Assembly (NCBI GenBank): GCA_016929135.1
Contig: JAFGJK010000030.1
Location: 1-64,000, forward strand
Direction of reading: 5' to 3'
Length of the DNA stretch: 64,000 nucleotides
DNA from: Spirochaetota bacterium
GTDB lineage: Bacteria > Spirochaetota > UBA4802 > UBA5550
This document shows, piece by piece, positions 35,537 through 44,973 of the stretch. Below the pieces are notes generated by a model. It did not search any database, was not told where the DNA came from, and worked only from the letters and a program-made list of their open reading frames with translations. The translations under genes were made by a program, and so were the position numbers. Within the stretch, counting starts at the first letter, position 1; each line of letters starts with the position of its first letter.

Positions 35537-36605
35537 TCACGCCGCAGGACCGACGATCATGTCCCGTATCATCGGAAATCCCCGGGACTTTTCCGCGAGT
35601 CTTCCGTGCTCATCGCTGAAGGAGAGGGATATCTTTTTGTACGCGGCCAGATTCTTCGTGAAGAGCTGGGCGATGGAGAGCGTGGTGTTCTTGTCGATGG
35701 TGCATCGGTCGTCGATGTTGAAGAGGATCTCGTCGTTGAAGCTGAAGCGTCTCCCCTCGGCGATTCCCTTCTGTATCACCGCGGCGATCTTTCTCGTCAC
35801 CTCCAGCTCGGTGCCGCTGGTCCACGAGCCGATCAGGTAGAACTGGCGCTCCCTCATCCCGGCATATTCGTCCGACGACGCGGGGACGATGTCGCCGTCA
35901 TCGTATACGATATCGGCATCGATCCTATATACGATCCTGGCCGGCGTCTCGGCAGTCCTCCCCGGCTGCCGGCGCTTCAGACGCCGATGTCCCGGCTTCG
36001 CCTCCGGCCCGCCACACCGTCGCCCCCTTCACGAAGGCGTCGACGAATTCGGTGACGGCGTCGGAGGCCACCTCGGAATCGAAGAGCTTTATATAGAAGA
36101 GATCGTTGAAGCGATTCCGGTCATTCTTCAGCTCGTCGATGTAACCGTTTATGGCCGGGTTTTCCGTCATGAGCTGGTCCAGTATCCTGTGAGGGTCCGC
36201 CGCCATCCCGTAGCGCTCCCCGAAGGCCTTCCCCTTCGTGAGGAGGAGAAAGGCGCCGCGGACCTTCCCGAAATCCTTCCCCTTGCTGAAGATGATGTAG
36301 GAGATGAGAATCGTCTTCAGAAGCTTGATCATGCCGGGATCGTTTTCCTGGGGGAACCCCAAGTCCGCCTGGGCGTCCATGATTACGGCGGCGGGAAATC
36401 CTCGCTCCCTGATGTACCGCACCAGCTCGTTCCGGATGAAGGTGGTCCTCCCTGTGCGGGCGATACCCTTGCGCATGACCGCCAGGGCATGGAGATTGAG
36501 ATACTCCGACTCTATCTCGAGCCCCTGCCTGTTCAGTGCGTGCCGTATGGGGGTTGCAATCCTGCTGTTCTCGGAGATGAGGATGACTTTATTCGAGGTA
36601 TCCAT
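35537..36605 (-). pseudogene. Receiver-like protein gene with a frameshift
   Basis: The gene starts at ATG 36605 (SNKVILISENSRIATPIRHAL, like a response-regulator opening) and reads to a TAG at 35925. The next frame then continues PARIVYRIDADIVYDDGDIVP and on to MRERQFYLIG and the stop at 35537. Removing one base from the C4 run at 35960-35963 (GGGG on the coding strand) joins the frames into about 355 residues. Both halves have coding-like composition. The receiver-type acidic pocket is not obvious. Either a decayed gene, a phase-variable gene or an assembly indel. The 180-bp gap up to the divergent radical SAM gene is otherwise empty. Confidence 0.6.
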
Positions 36606-36765
36606 GGCTATGAGACGATTCAGCGCACTTTGCCATTAAATCGCAAGTGTTTTTTCCATTTATTCATAACACCGGGTCTCATCCTTCATGGTGGTCGCAT
36701 CCACTTCGCACTTACCGGGATCACATCCGCGCGATTCCCCCGGGCAATGGCGCTGCCGGCAGATA

Positions 36766-37899
36766 ATGTTTGACCTGGCCCGGACCGGCTTGATCAATGT
36801 CTGCATGCAGTTCAGCTGGACAAACAGGACGGAGACGCAGCGGGTTTCGAAGGAGCTCACCTCTGTCTCTATCGAGCTCTCCACCCGATGCAACCTCGAT
36901 TGCATCTCCTGCCCGAGAAAGGCAGCGGTGGATTTCCGGCCCGCCCACATGGAGGATGCCGTGTTCCTCCCTCTGCTGGAATCGCTCCGCGCCCTGAAAT
37001 CGCTGAACCGCATCGTTCTCATCGAGTACGGCGAGGCGCTCTGCAATCCCCGGGCAATGGAATACCTGCGGGCCCTGGGCACGCTGGGGGCCGCGGTCAC
37101 CCTTGTCACCAACGGGCACCTGGTGACCCCCCAGTGTGCCGATCTCATCGCGGGCGTCCCCCTGGAGGAGGTCGTCTTCTCCTGGGACGACCCTGTCACC
37201 TCTTCCTCGTCCCCCCTCCGGGTCGGCGCCCAGTTGGAACAGCTGGAGCGGGGAATCGGGGAGATCCTGTCGTCCCGGAGAGGGCACGGCACGGGGCGGC
37301 CCCTACTCGCGCTCGAGACCGTCGTTCGCCGGGAGAACGCCGCGCATCTTCGGGGCATCATCGCGCATACGAGAGGCATGGGGATAGAGAAATGGTACGT
37401 CTCCAACCTCTTCCCCTACCGGGAGGACCATGAAGCGGAGATCATCTACGTCAATCAGGGAAAACCGCTCCCGGATCTGCGCCGCCTACTGAAACGGGAG
37501 ATGCGGGAGTGTGCAATGACGGTGGCGGGGCAGGTGGCGGACATCCCGCGGCGCTGCCCCTTCATGGAACGGGGGAGCCTTTTCGTCACCGCGATGGGGG
37601 AGGTGGCACCCTGCATGGAGCTCGCCTACACTCACCGGGCAGTCTATTTCGGCAATCCCCGCACGCACCACCGGACCATCTACGGCAGTGTCACCGGGAG
37701 GGGACTCGCGGAGATATGGGGCCTCGAGGACTTCAGGCGCTTCAGGGAGTGCTTCCTTTACTGGGACTTCCCCGACTGCTCCACCTGCTACGACCCCCGC
37801 AGGTGCTACAACAGGACGGACCTCCGGGAGGACTGCTACGGGAATCCCACACCCTGCGGCGAATGCCTCTGGGCGAAGAATATCGTCCTCTGCCCCTGA
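36766..37899 (+). CDS. Radical SAM protein with SPASM-like C-terminus
   Basis: About 377 residues from ATG 36766; longer in-frame starts at 36688 add a basic leader with no clear purpose. The radical SAM motif CxxxCxxC is C42, C46, C49 (RCNLDCISC). The C-terminal part has a cysteine-rich set (CPFMERGSLFVTAMGEVAPCMELAY, DCSTCYD, CYNRTDLREDC, CGECLW), typical of SPASM/twitch auxiliary Fe-S clusters. Such enzymes modify peptides, sugars or cofactors. No precursor peptide gene is next to it. A terminator begins inside its stop codon region, so it is a single transcript end. Function unknown. Confidence 0.85.
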   Translation: MFDLARTGLINVCMQFSWTNRTETQRVSKELTSVSIELSTRCNLDCISCPRKAAVDFRPAHMEDAVFLPLLESLRALKSLNRIVLIEYGEALCNPRAMEYLRALGTLGAAVTLVTNGHLVTPQCADLIAGVPLEEVVFSWDDPVTSSSSPLRVGAQLEQLERGIGEILSSRRGHGTGRPLLALETVVRRENAAHLRGIIAHTRGMGIEKWYVSNLFPYREDHEAEIIYVNQGKPLPDLRRLLKREMRECAMTVAGQVADIPRRCPFMERGSLFVTAMGEVAPCMELAYTHRAVYFGNPRTHHRTIYGSVTGRGLAEIWGLEDFRRFRECFLYWDFPDCSTCYDPRRCYNRTDLREDCYGNPTPCGECLWAKNIVLCP

Positions 37900-37915
37900 G
37901 GGGCTCGTTTTTTTT
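37892..37915 (+). terminator. Terminator overlapping the radical SAM stop codon
   Basis: Stem gcccc / ggggc with a TGA loop, then tcg and eight T. The TGA in the loop is the gene's own stop codon. Confidence 0.85.
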
Positions 37916-37989
37916 ATTGCCTCCACGGGCGCGGCAGGGCTATCCTGGGAGACATCGCAACGCTCCTGCGGGGAGCGGCCACAGGGCAC

Positions 37990-38847
37990 ATGAGATACAG
38001 AATAGCACTCCAACATCGCGCACTCATTCTCCTGGCAATGTGCCTGACGGCACCGGCGGCCTCGCCGGCCCAGGTGGAATTCTTCACCGCGGAGAGGATT
38101 GAGGCGCCGCAGCATGAGGCCCTGCTGCGGTCACCGGCGGTTGAGGTGCAGTACATGTACGACACGGCGGAAATGAAGCACTACGGCGTCTTCAACTTCG
38201 GCGCCGTTATCCCGGTGCTCACCGTACGTTCCCCCCTTGTTGTGTTTGAAACGGGGGCCATGGGGGGCATCTTCAGCCGGTTCGAGTTTTTTTCCGAATC
38301 ATTCAACTTTATCACCGCGGACTTCATGGGAGGTGGGTACACGGCGATGGAAACGGCCCGGTTCATACTGGAGGCCTCGGTGTACCACGCGAGCTCCCAC
38401 CTGGGGGACGAATACATCCTGTATGACCACGGCACGGTGGTCAACACCGGCTACGAGGCGGGGAGGGCCACTGTCAGCTGGAAGACTGCCCGGTGGCTCA
38501 CCCTCTCCGCCGGGGGCGAATACCGCTTCGCCCGAAGGCCCCGCCGCACCCTCTTCTACGCCGGTTCCATCATCTTCGAGGGGAGGATCGACCTGCGTTG
38601 CCTACGGATCCCCCTGTTCTTCCAGGGGACCGTGGAGCTTCTGGACCTGTACCGCTACGTCAACGCCGGTGCAAGGCTGGGGGTCTACCTGCGCTATCTC
38701 TTCAACGGCACGTTTCTGGGGAAAGAGATGGGCGGACCGGAGCCCCACGAGCTTTCCATTACCTACTACTACGGCTTTTCCCGGGCCTGCTGCTTCTCCC
38801 GCCGCAGGGAGAGCCTTGTACTCGCGGGACCCTCCTACCGGTTCTAG
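37990..38847 (+). CDS. DUF1207-like outer-membrane protein
   Basis: 285 residues. A signal peptide (ALILLAMCLTAPAASPAQ) is followed by beta-rich sequence with YHASSHLGDEYI, VSWKTARWLTLSAGGEYRF and GARLGVYLRYLFNG, ending AGPSYRF, an aromatic final strand typical of barrel insertion. This matches the DUF1207 class as I recall it. agggc lies four bases before the ATG. Convergent with the TonB receptor across a double hairpin. Function unknown. Confidence 0.75.
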   Translation: MRYRIALQHRALILLAMCLTAPAASPAQVEFFTAERIEAPQHEALLRSPAVEVQYMYDTAEMKHYGVFNFGAVIPVLTVRSPLVVFETGAMGGIFSRFEFFSESFNFITADFMGGGYTAMETARFILEASVYHASSHLGDEYILYDHGTVVNTGYEAGRATVSWKTARWLTLSAGGEYRFARRPRRTLFYAGSIIFEGRIDLRCLRIPLFFQGTVELLDLYRYVNAGARLGVYLRYLFNGTFLGKEMGGPEPHELSITYYYGFSRACCFSRRRESLVLAGPSYRF

Positions 38848-38916
38848 GATTCCCGTGCAAAAACACGAGACACCGAAGCTCACCGGCGATTTCGATCCAC
38901 CGGAGCGAAAAAAAGC

Positions 38917-38981
38917 CGGATGGCGGTACCATCCGACAACTGCCCACAGACAGAGAGGGCGGCCCCTTCGGGCCGCCCTCT
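38917..38981. terminator. Double hairpin between convergent genes
   Basis: Two hairpins lie between the DUF1207 gene and the TonB receptor: cggatgg/ccatccg (38917-38935) and a 12-bp stem agagggcggccc/gggccgccctct (38954-38981). The second ends six bases from the receptor stop. They can serve either direction. Confidence 0.75.
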
Positions 38982-38986
38982 CCGGA

Positions 38987-40990
38987 TCAAAACATGACGC
39001 TCAGGCCCCCCATCATGTGGAATCCCGGCATCGGGTATCCATAGAAGGTCTGGTACTTCCTGTTCGTGATATTGTAGAGATTCACGAAGACCCTGTAATG
39101 CTCCAGGAAGGTATAGGCCAGCCGCGAGTTGAACACCAGATAGTTCGAGAGCCTCTCCCAGCCTTCGGTGTCGTTGTAGACGTCCCGTACATAGCTGCAC
39201 TCCAGGGCCACCATGGCGTTATACCCCTCGAAGGTGGCGCCGGCGGTGACGCGGTGCCTCGGCACGTAGACCAGCATCTTACCCCGGTAGGAGTTGTCGA
39301 TGTAGGAATACCCGGCCCACAGGCTCACCATCTCGGTCATGGTGTAGCGCAGCGAGGATTCGATCCCGTCGTAGATCACCCGCTGGTACTGGTTGATCCA
39401 GTAGTTGTTCGGGAAGCTCCCGTAGGGGACGAACATGTTCTCCACGTACATCCTGTAGCCGGTGAGGGCCACGGTGACCCTGTTAAAAAGGGTGCTCTCT
39501 ATACCGTATTCCACGGAGAGGTCCTTTTCAGGGCTGAGCCAGGGATTGGGATAGCGCACCGGGTAGGGACCGAAGAGGTAGAGCTGCCGGAGGTCGGGAA
39601 GCTTGAATCCCTGGGCGACGCTGCTGTGTATCTTCATGTCGACGGTATCGGGATTCGTGACGCTGGCCAGCGGGTAGATGCTTATGCCCGTCTGCCAGGA
39701 TACCACGTCTCCGAATTTGGAATCGTGGGTATAGCGCGCGCCGCCGGATACCAGCACGTAGTCCATGATCTTCTGCTCCACCAGGCCGAAGGCAGAGGTG
39801 TTGATGATGTACTTGTCCTTGACATAGTAGTTCCCCAGGCTCAGAAGCCACGGCATCGTGGTGTTGTCCGGGAACCTCGCCGTCCCCCCCCAGCGCTTCG
39901 ACTCCACGCCGATGGTGGTCTTGTTGCCGCTGAAGAGCTTCGCCGTCTCAGTGGCCTTGAAGCCGTAGAGCGTGTCCTCATGCTCGTAGGAATCCATATT
40001 CTTCGCCGTGCGCTCCGCCTCGTGCTTCCCGTGGTTCCAGTAGAGGTGCAACATCCCCTCGAAGCGGTCGTAGCGGTTCATCAGGTTCACTGAGCATCCC
40101 TCTCGGGCGATATCGAAGGTCTCAAGGTCTTTGAGCGACGAGAGGCTCGTATAGTAGCGGTATGCCATGCCCGAGTCGTGGATGTTCTGGCGCATCAGGT
40201 AGCCGTTGAAGCCGGCGTACCAGTGATCGCCGATCTCGAATCCGAAGCGCGCGGTGGCATTGTGATTTCGGTACGCCGAGGTCAGCCGGAACCCCTCCTG
40301 TGTGCGCTGGCTCCGGTGTCCGTCGGATCTCTGGAAATTGTACGACACTCCATAGTCGAAGAACCCGATCTTCCCCTGGTGCACCGCGTAATCGTCGGTA
40401 GTGTTGTAGGAGCCGTAGGAGCCGGACAGCTCGGTGCTGAAGCCCTCGGTCTCCTGCCGGCGGGTGATGACGTTCACGATGCCCCCCATGGCGCCGGAGC
40501 CGTACAGCACCGGCTGCGGTCCGTGCAGCACCTCGATCCGGTCCACATTCTTCATGGTGAAGATATCGGCGATCGGATGCCCCATGATGCTCGTAGTGGT
40601 ATCCAGACCGTTGATCAGTATCGGAAGCCCGGTGGTGGGGCCCCATCCTGATATGCCCATGCCCCTGACGGACATCTTGGCGGACCCGCTGGAGGCAACG
40701 CCGTATCCCATCACCCTGTTGTTGCCGGTGTAGAAGCTCGGCACACGCTCGTTGATCACGTCCACCAGGTTGGTGGCGGGTGAGTTCTTCACTTCCTTTT
40801 CGGTGATGATGGAGGCCACACCGGTCTGTTCCCGGCTGTCCTTCACGATGATCTCTTTCGATGAAAACGCCTCTTTCCCCCTCTGCTCCTCCTTCTGCCC
40901 CTCATTGACTTTGGCAGTCTCCTCCTGGGCAAAGGCGACGCTGAAGGCCATGAAACAACACGCGATGACTATCAATGTCGACTTTTTCAT
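38987..40990 (-). CDS. TonB-dependent outer-membrane receptor
   Basis: 667 residues from ATG 40990 (agaggagtcagca in front). The signal peptide is followed by a TonB-box-like region (about 45-55, EIIVKDSRE), a plug domain with the typical VLHGPQPVLYGSGAMGGIVNVITRR motif, and a barrel ending in an aromatic strand (MMGGLSVMF). The plug motif SVRGMG is present. Similar to BtuB/siderophore-type receptors; ligand not deducible. No TonB-ExbBD, ABC transporter or riboswitch is adjacent. A Fur site is not certain. Confidence 0.93.
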   Translation of the reverse strand: MKKSTLIVIACCFMAFSVAFAQEETAKVNEGQKEEQRGKEAFSSKEIIVKDSREQTGVASIITEKEVKNSPATNLVDVINERVPSFYTGNNRVMGYGVASSGSAKMSVRGMGISGWGPTTGLPILINGLDTTTSIMGHPIADIFTMKNVDRIEVLHGPQPVLYGSGAMGGIVNVITRRQETEGFSTELSGSYGSYNTTDDYAVHQGKIGFFDYGVSYNFQRSDGHRSQRTQEGFRLTSAYRNHNATARFGFEIGDHWYAGFNGYLMRQNIHDSGMAYRYYTSLSSLKDLETFDIAREGCSVNLMNRYDRFEGMLHLYWNHGKHEAERTAKNMDSYEHEDTLYGFKATETAKLFSGNKTTIGVESKRWGGTARFPDNTTMPWLLSLGNYYVKDKYIINTSAFGLVEQKIMDYVLVSGGARYTHDSKFGDVVSWQTGISIYPLASVTNPDTVDMKIHSSVAQGFKLPDLRQLYLFGPYPVRYPNPWLSPEKDLSVEYGIESTLFNRVTVALTGYRMYVENMFVPYGSFPNNYWINQYQRVIYDGIESSLRYTMTEMVSLWAGYSYIDNSYRGKMLVYVPRHRVTAGATFEGYNAMVALECSYVRDVYNDTEGWERLSNYLVFNSRLAYTFLEHYRVFVNLYNITNRKYQTFYGYPMPGFHMMGGLSVMF

Positions 40991-41130
40991 TGCTGACTCC
41001 TCTTTTGACTTTCTCTTTTGTAGCACGATTTTATTTTTTGTACTATTTGTCAAATAATTAATGATATTTTTTATGCAACCTGTCTCTTCTCCTCCTACCC
41101 CTTAACATCCGGATCACACTAAATTTTGTA

Positions 41131-41159
41131 TTGCGAAAATACCGGTAATCTGGGATACT
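41131..41159 (+). promoter_or_regulatory. Promoter of rpiB
   Basis: TTGCGA (41131-41136), 17 bp, GATACT (41154-41159), 31 bp before the rpiB ATG. The AT-rich 41041-41075 region next to it, with tgtcaa (a minus-strand TTGACA), lies before the divergent TonB receptor; no matching -10 was found there. Confidence 0.5.
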
Positions 41160-41189
41160 ACCGCATACTCTCATGAGGGGTTCAAGGGA

Positions 41190-41642
41190 ATGATTATTGC
41201 CATAGGCTCGGATCACGGGGGATTCAGGTTAAAGACCCGCATCATCGCCCATTTCACGGATCTTGAGTTCGATGACGTGGGGACCGGTGCACAGGAATCC
41301 TGCGACTACTCGGATTACGCCCGTCTGGTGGCGGAAAGGGTGGTGCGGGGGAGCGCGCAGTGCGGTATCGTGATCTGCGGGAGCGGCATCGGCGTGAGCA
41401 TCGCGGCGAACAAGATACGGGGAATCCGCGCCGCACTCTGCTGCAACGAATACATGGCGGAGATGTCACGCCGCCACAACGACGCCAACATCCTTGCCCT
41501 GGGGGAGAGGGTCATGGGCGAGGAGCTGGCCCTGGCCATTGTGAAGCGGTGGCTGGAGGCCCCCTTCGACGGGGGACGCCACCAGCGAAGAATTGATAAG
41601 ATGATGTCACTGGAACATGCCGATACTAAACATAGCAGATAA
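41190..41642 (+). CDS. rpiB: Ribose-5-phosphate isomerase B
   Basis: 150 residues. It interconverts ribulose 5-phosphate and ribose 5-phosphate. SDHGGFRLK is the opening phosphate-binding motif, and CGSGIGVSIAANKIRGIRAALC holds the catalytic cysteine. aaggga precedes the ATG. It is divergent from the TonB receptor and 14 bp from the next gene, so the pair may be co-transcribed. The protein is close to the usual 145-150 length. LacA/RpiB-type allose isomerases are the close alternative. Confidence 0.93.
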   Translation: MIIAIGSDHGGFRLKTRIIAHFTDLEFDDVGTGAQESCDYSDYARLVAERVVRGSAQCGIVICGSGIGVSIAANKIRGIRAALCCNEYMAEMSRRHNDANILALGERVMGEELALAIVKRWLEAPFDGGRHQRRIDKMMSLEHADTKHSR

Positions 41643-41656
41643 TTCAGGGCCGGCAG

Positions 41657-43342
41657 ATGCTCCACAGACCGATACTAAAAATACTGCTGCTTAGCTGCGG
41701 CACGCTCCTGCTCATGTACCCGGTGAGGGAAACCACCGGGGGGAGGACTTTTCCCATCGTGCCGAAACGCCACCTGACGAACGTCTCGGTGCAGCAGATG
41801 CCGAACGGGAAGAGGGCCTACACCATTGCCGATCTCTCCTACCAGAAACAGAGCGGCAGAAGCATCAACGACCTCGTCCTCTCCTTCAACCGCCCCCATT
41901 CGCAGATGGTCCGCGACGACACCCGGCACTACAGGATCCATGTCGCGGATTACTCCTTCCGGAAGGGGGAGGGGCTGGGGAGAGGATGCGCTCATTTTTA
42001 CGGAAGGAACAACCGCGTCGAGATTGAGACCGCCAGGGACCTGTGGCTCGGCTCCTGCGGCGATCTCGGATCCTTCACGGTGGAATTCAGGATGATGCCC
42101 TACTCGATGCGGGAGGGTGGCGCGATCTTCTCCAGGGTGAGCTACTTCTCCGGCGAAAAGCGCGGTCTCGAGATGATCATACGGAACCGGCGGATATCAG
42201 CCAGATTCTACAACATGTTTGTGGACCCGAAGGGGAAACGCTTCGACATCCAGCTGAACCGCGGCAGGATCCTCACTGAAAACAAATGGTGCCATTTCAG
42301 CATCAGCTACGACAGGATCTCCGGGAAGCTGTCGCGCTTCTGCAACGGCGAGGAAGAGGAGACCGTCTACGCCACCGAGAGCGGCGATCCCTACAACGGC
42401 GTCTACGTCCCCACCTTCGGCTCATGGAACGACGAGGGGGTCTTCAAATGCCTGGACTCCCCGTCGGCGGTCCTGGGGAGGGATTTCAACGGGCTGCTGG
42501 ACGAGTTCAGGATCACCTATCTCCCCTTCGAGGAGCTCAAGAAGGTCTCCCGCGTTGCCTACCGGGAGCACTCGCCCCACGGGGTGGACTACCGCACACC
42601 CTACAACGTGGAGGGGGTGGTGACGAGCCCGGTCTATGCCTTTGACGGGACCGGGACCAAGGTGACCGATTTTAAATGGGCCGAGGAGATTCAGAAAAAC
42701 AGCTTCATCTGGATGGAGTTCAGGATCGCCGATCAGAAGTTCACCCAGTGGGACCAGGCCCCGCGGTGGTACCGGATCACCAGAAACCAGCACGGGATAT
42801 TCCAAATGAAGGATGATCGGGGCGACTACATCAGGGGGCGCTACTACCAGTGGAAGGCGCACCTGGTGGCCTCCCCCCTGGGTAAACACGCACCCCTTCT
42901 CTATGACCTAGCGCTGGACTATCAGCGGGACCTGCCGCCCGCCCCTCCCCTCTTCGTCGAGGCCTCGGCCACGGGTGACAGGACCGTAGTCATCCGCTGG
43001 AAAAAGAGCGTCGAGGCGGATATCCTGGGATACCGGATCTACTACGGCACCGGCCCGAAGCGCTATGACGGAATCATCAGCCACATAAAGGGCGAGCGCA
43101 TCACCAATGCCATGGCGAGGGACAACTATATCACCGCCGTCATCACGAACGAGCTGATCGATGAAAACCAGCTGGGCGACCAGAAGCGCCTTCTCACCTA
43201 CCCGAGGCTGGAGAACACGGTCCTCTACTTCTTCGCCGTCAGCGCCTATGATTCCTACAAGCCAGACACCCCCTTCAACCATGAATCGGAGCTCTCCGCG
43301 CAGGTGAAGGCAAGGCCCTACGGCGGTTCCGAGATACGGTAG
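41657..43342 (+). CDS. Exported LamG-like and fibronectin type III protein
   Basis: 561 residues. A hydrophobic signal (LKILLLSCGTLLLMYPV) is followed by a LamG/concanavalin-like domain (about 110-300, SFTVEFRMMPYS, NKWCHFSISYD, GLLDEFRITYL). The end of the protein (about 430-560) is a fibronectin type III domain (TVVIRWKKSVEADILGYRIYYG, VLYFFAVSAYD). Surface or periplasmic binding to carbohydrate or protein is probable. Family members of this composition are frequent in spirochaetes, which fits but does not prove the taxon. Confidence 0.82.
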   Translation: MLHRPILKILLLSCGTLLLMYPVRETTGGRTFPIVPKRHLTNVSVQQMPNGKRAYTIADLSYQKQSGRSINDLVLSFNRPHSQMVRDDTRHYRIHVADYSFRKGEGLGRGCAHFYGRNNRVEIETARDLWLGSCGDLGSFTVEFRMMPYSMREGGAIFSRVSYFSGEKRGLEMIIRNRRISARFYNMFVDPKGKRFDIQLNRGRILTENKWCHFSISYDRISGKLSRFCNGEEEETVYATESGDPYNGVYVPTFGSWNDEGVFKCLDSPSAVLGRDFNGLLDEFRITYLPFEELKKVSRVAYREHSPHGVDYRTPYNVEGVVTSPVYAFDGTGTKVTDFKWAEEIQKNSFIWMEFRIADQKFTQWDQAPRWYRITRNQHGIFQMKDDRGDYIRGRYYQWKAHLVASPLGKHAPLLYDLALDYQRDLPPAPPLFVEASATGDRTVVIRWKKSVEADILGYRIYYGTGPKRYDGIISHIKGERITNAMARDNYITAVITNELIDENQLGDQKRLLTYPRLENTVLYFFAVSAYDSYKPDTPFNHESELSAQVKARPYGGSEIR

Positions 43343-43500
43343 TCCGCGGCCCCGCAGGCGATATTTTCGTCCCGCGGTGATATTATTGTTGCCCTGTCAT
43401 TTTGATAATGTGTACCTTATATGTGGCCTCGCCGGAAAAAACCTCATTGACGAATCCCGGCGGTGCACGAAGATGGCATGGGCGTTGGCGCCTCGATATC

Positions 43501-44901
43501 ATGGTGGAAATCGACAAAAAACTTGCTATCCCTCAGGGGATGTGCCGGAGCCTGATCCAAATCGTGGAAAGGTTCGCGGAGAAGGGGCACCAGTGCTACC
43601 TGGTGGGCGGTTCGGTGCGCGACCTTGTCCTGAATTCCGAGGCCTTCGATTACGATCTCGCCACCGATGCCAGGCCCGCTGATATGATGAAGCTCTTCAG
43701 GAAGGTGATCCCCACGGGGATCAAGCACGGCACCGTCTCGGTAATCCTGAACAAGAAATCCTTCGAGATCACCACCTACCGTTCCGACGGCAAATACGTG
43801 GACGGCAGGCACCCGGAGAAGGTGACATTCTCCGACACGCTTGAGCAGGACGTCCAGCGCCGCGATTTCACCATCAACGGCCTCGCCTACGACCTGGTGC
43901 ACCAAAAGATCATCGACTATGTGAGCGGCTATGCCGACCTGGAGAAGAAGATCATCCGTACGATCGGTGATCCCATGGAGCGATTCACCGAGGACGGCCT
44001 GCGCCCCCTCAGGGCCTGCAGGTTCGCGGCCAAGCTCAATTTCGCCATCGAAGAGGAGACCCTGGAGGCCATCTCTCGGACGCTCCACGTGACGGCGAAG
44101 GTCTCGGCGGAGAGGGTTCGCGACGAGATACTGAAGCTCATGGAGACGCCGAAGCCCTCGGTGGGTTTCGAGCATATGCGGCGGACAGGGCTGCTGTCCC
44201 TGGTGCTCCCGGAGCTCGACGCCTCCTTCAACGTATCGCAGAACAGGTTCCACCGGTACGACATATACTACCACAGCGTACTCTCCTGCGACGCGGCCCC
44301 GCAGGACAGGCCGATCATCAGGCTCGCCGCCCTCCTCCACGATATCGGCAAGGTGCCCTCGCGGCGCCCGGGCCCCAACGGCGACAACACCTTCTACAAC
44401 CACGAGATCATCGGCGCCAAGATGGCCAGAAAGATCATGAAGCGCCTGAAATTCTCCAACGAGCAGACGGAGAAGGTGACGAACCTCATCACCAACCACA
44501 TGTTCCACTACACCGACGAGTGGACTGACGGAGCGGTGCGCCGCTTTATACGGAAGGTGGGGCTCGACGCCATAGACGACCTGATCACACTGCGCCTCGC
44601 CGACAGGAAGGGGAACGGCGCCAGAAGCGGACTCCCCGCTCCCATTGGCACCCTCATGACGAAGATCCGGGAGGTGATCGAGGCCGACAATGCCTTTACA
44701 GTGCGCGATCTGGACATCAACGGCAATGTCATCATGGAGACCTTCAACCTCCAGCCGGGTCCGATTATCGGCACGGTATTGAACGAACTGCTGGAGATGG
44801 TGCTGGACAACCCTGACCTCAACAGGCGCGACCTGCTCCTGGACAAGGCGGGGGAGATAATCGACCGCCAGCCCATACAGAGCCGGGCAACACCCGATTA
44901 A
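43501..44901 (+). CDS. tRNA nucleotidyltransferase/poly(A) polymerase with HD domain
   Basis: 466 residues from ATG 43501; earlier in-frame starts from 43402 add 33 residues that look non-coding. LVGGSVRDLVL and DYDLATDA give the class II nucleotidyltransferase catalytic site, and RRDFTINGLAYD follows. An HD domain lies around LLHDIGKVPS, with a later helical domain. CCA addition to tRNA 3' ends is the usual role; poly(A) polymerase cannot be told apart by eye. No CCA is encoded in the two tRNAs here, which fits a need for CCA addition. Confidence 0.9.
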   Translation: MVEIDKKLAIPQGMCRSLIQIVERFAEKGHQCYLVGGSVRDLVLNSEAFDYDLATDARPADMMKLFRKVIPTGIKHGTVSVILNKKSFEITTYRSDGKYVDGRHPEKVTFSDTLEQDVQRRDFTINGLAYDLVHQKIIDYVSGYADLEKKIIRTIGDPMERFTEDGLRPLRACRFAAKLNFAIEEETLEAISRTLHVTAKVSAERVRDEILKLMETPKPSVGFEHMRRTGLLSLVLPELDASFNVSQNRFHRYDIYYHSVLSCDAAPQDRPIIRLAALLHDIGKVPSRRPGPNGDNTFYNHEIIGAKMARKIMKRLKFSNEQTEKVTNLITNHMFHYTDEWTDGAVRRFIRKVGLDAIDDLITLRLADRKGNGARSGLPAPIGTLMTKIREVIEADNAFTVRDLDINGNVIMETFNLQPGPIIGTVLNELLEMVLDNPDLNRRDLLLDKAGEIIDRQPIQSRATPD

Positions 44902-44904
44902 TTC

Positions 44905-44932
44905 TTGACGTCATCAGAGAGGTTCGTATAAT
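44905..44932 (+). promoter_or_regulatory. Promoter of the HDOD gene
   Basis: TTGACG (44905-44910), 16 bp, perfect TATAAT (44927-44932), 42 bp before the ATG. Confidence 0.7.
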
Positions 44933-44973
44933 TCACAAAAATAACAGTCAACCTGAATGATTATACACCGACA

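Noticed and set aside
38237..40093. 618-codon open frame on the plus strand
   Set aside because: It runs through the DUF1207 gene in another frame and then antisense to the TonB receptor; both of those have signal peptides and family motifs, so this is a GC-bias artefact.
41041..41100. Cobalamin riboswitch or Fur box upstream of the TonB receptor
   Set aside because: The leader is under 100 bases and no riboswitch core is seen; the AT-rich motif only weakly resembles a Fur site.
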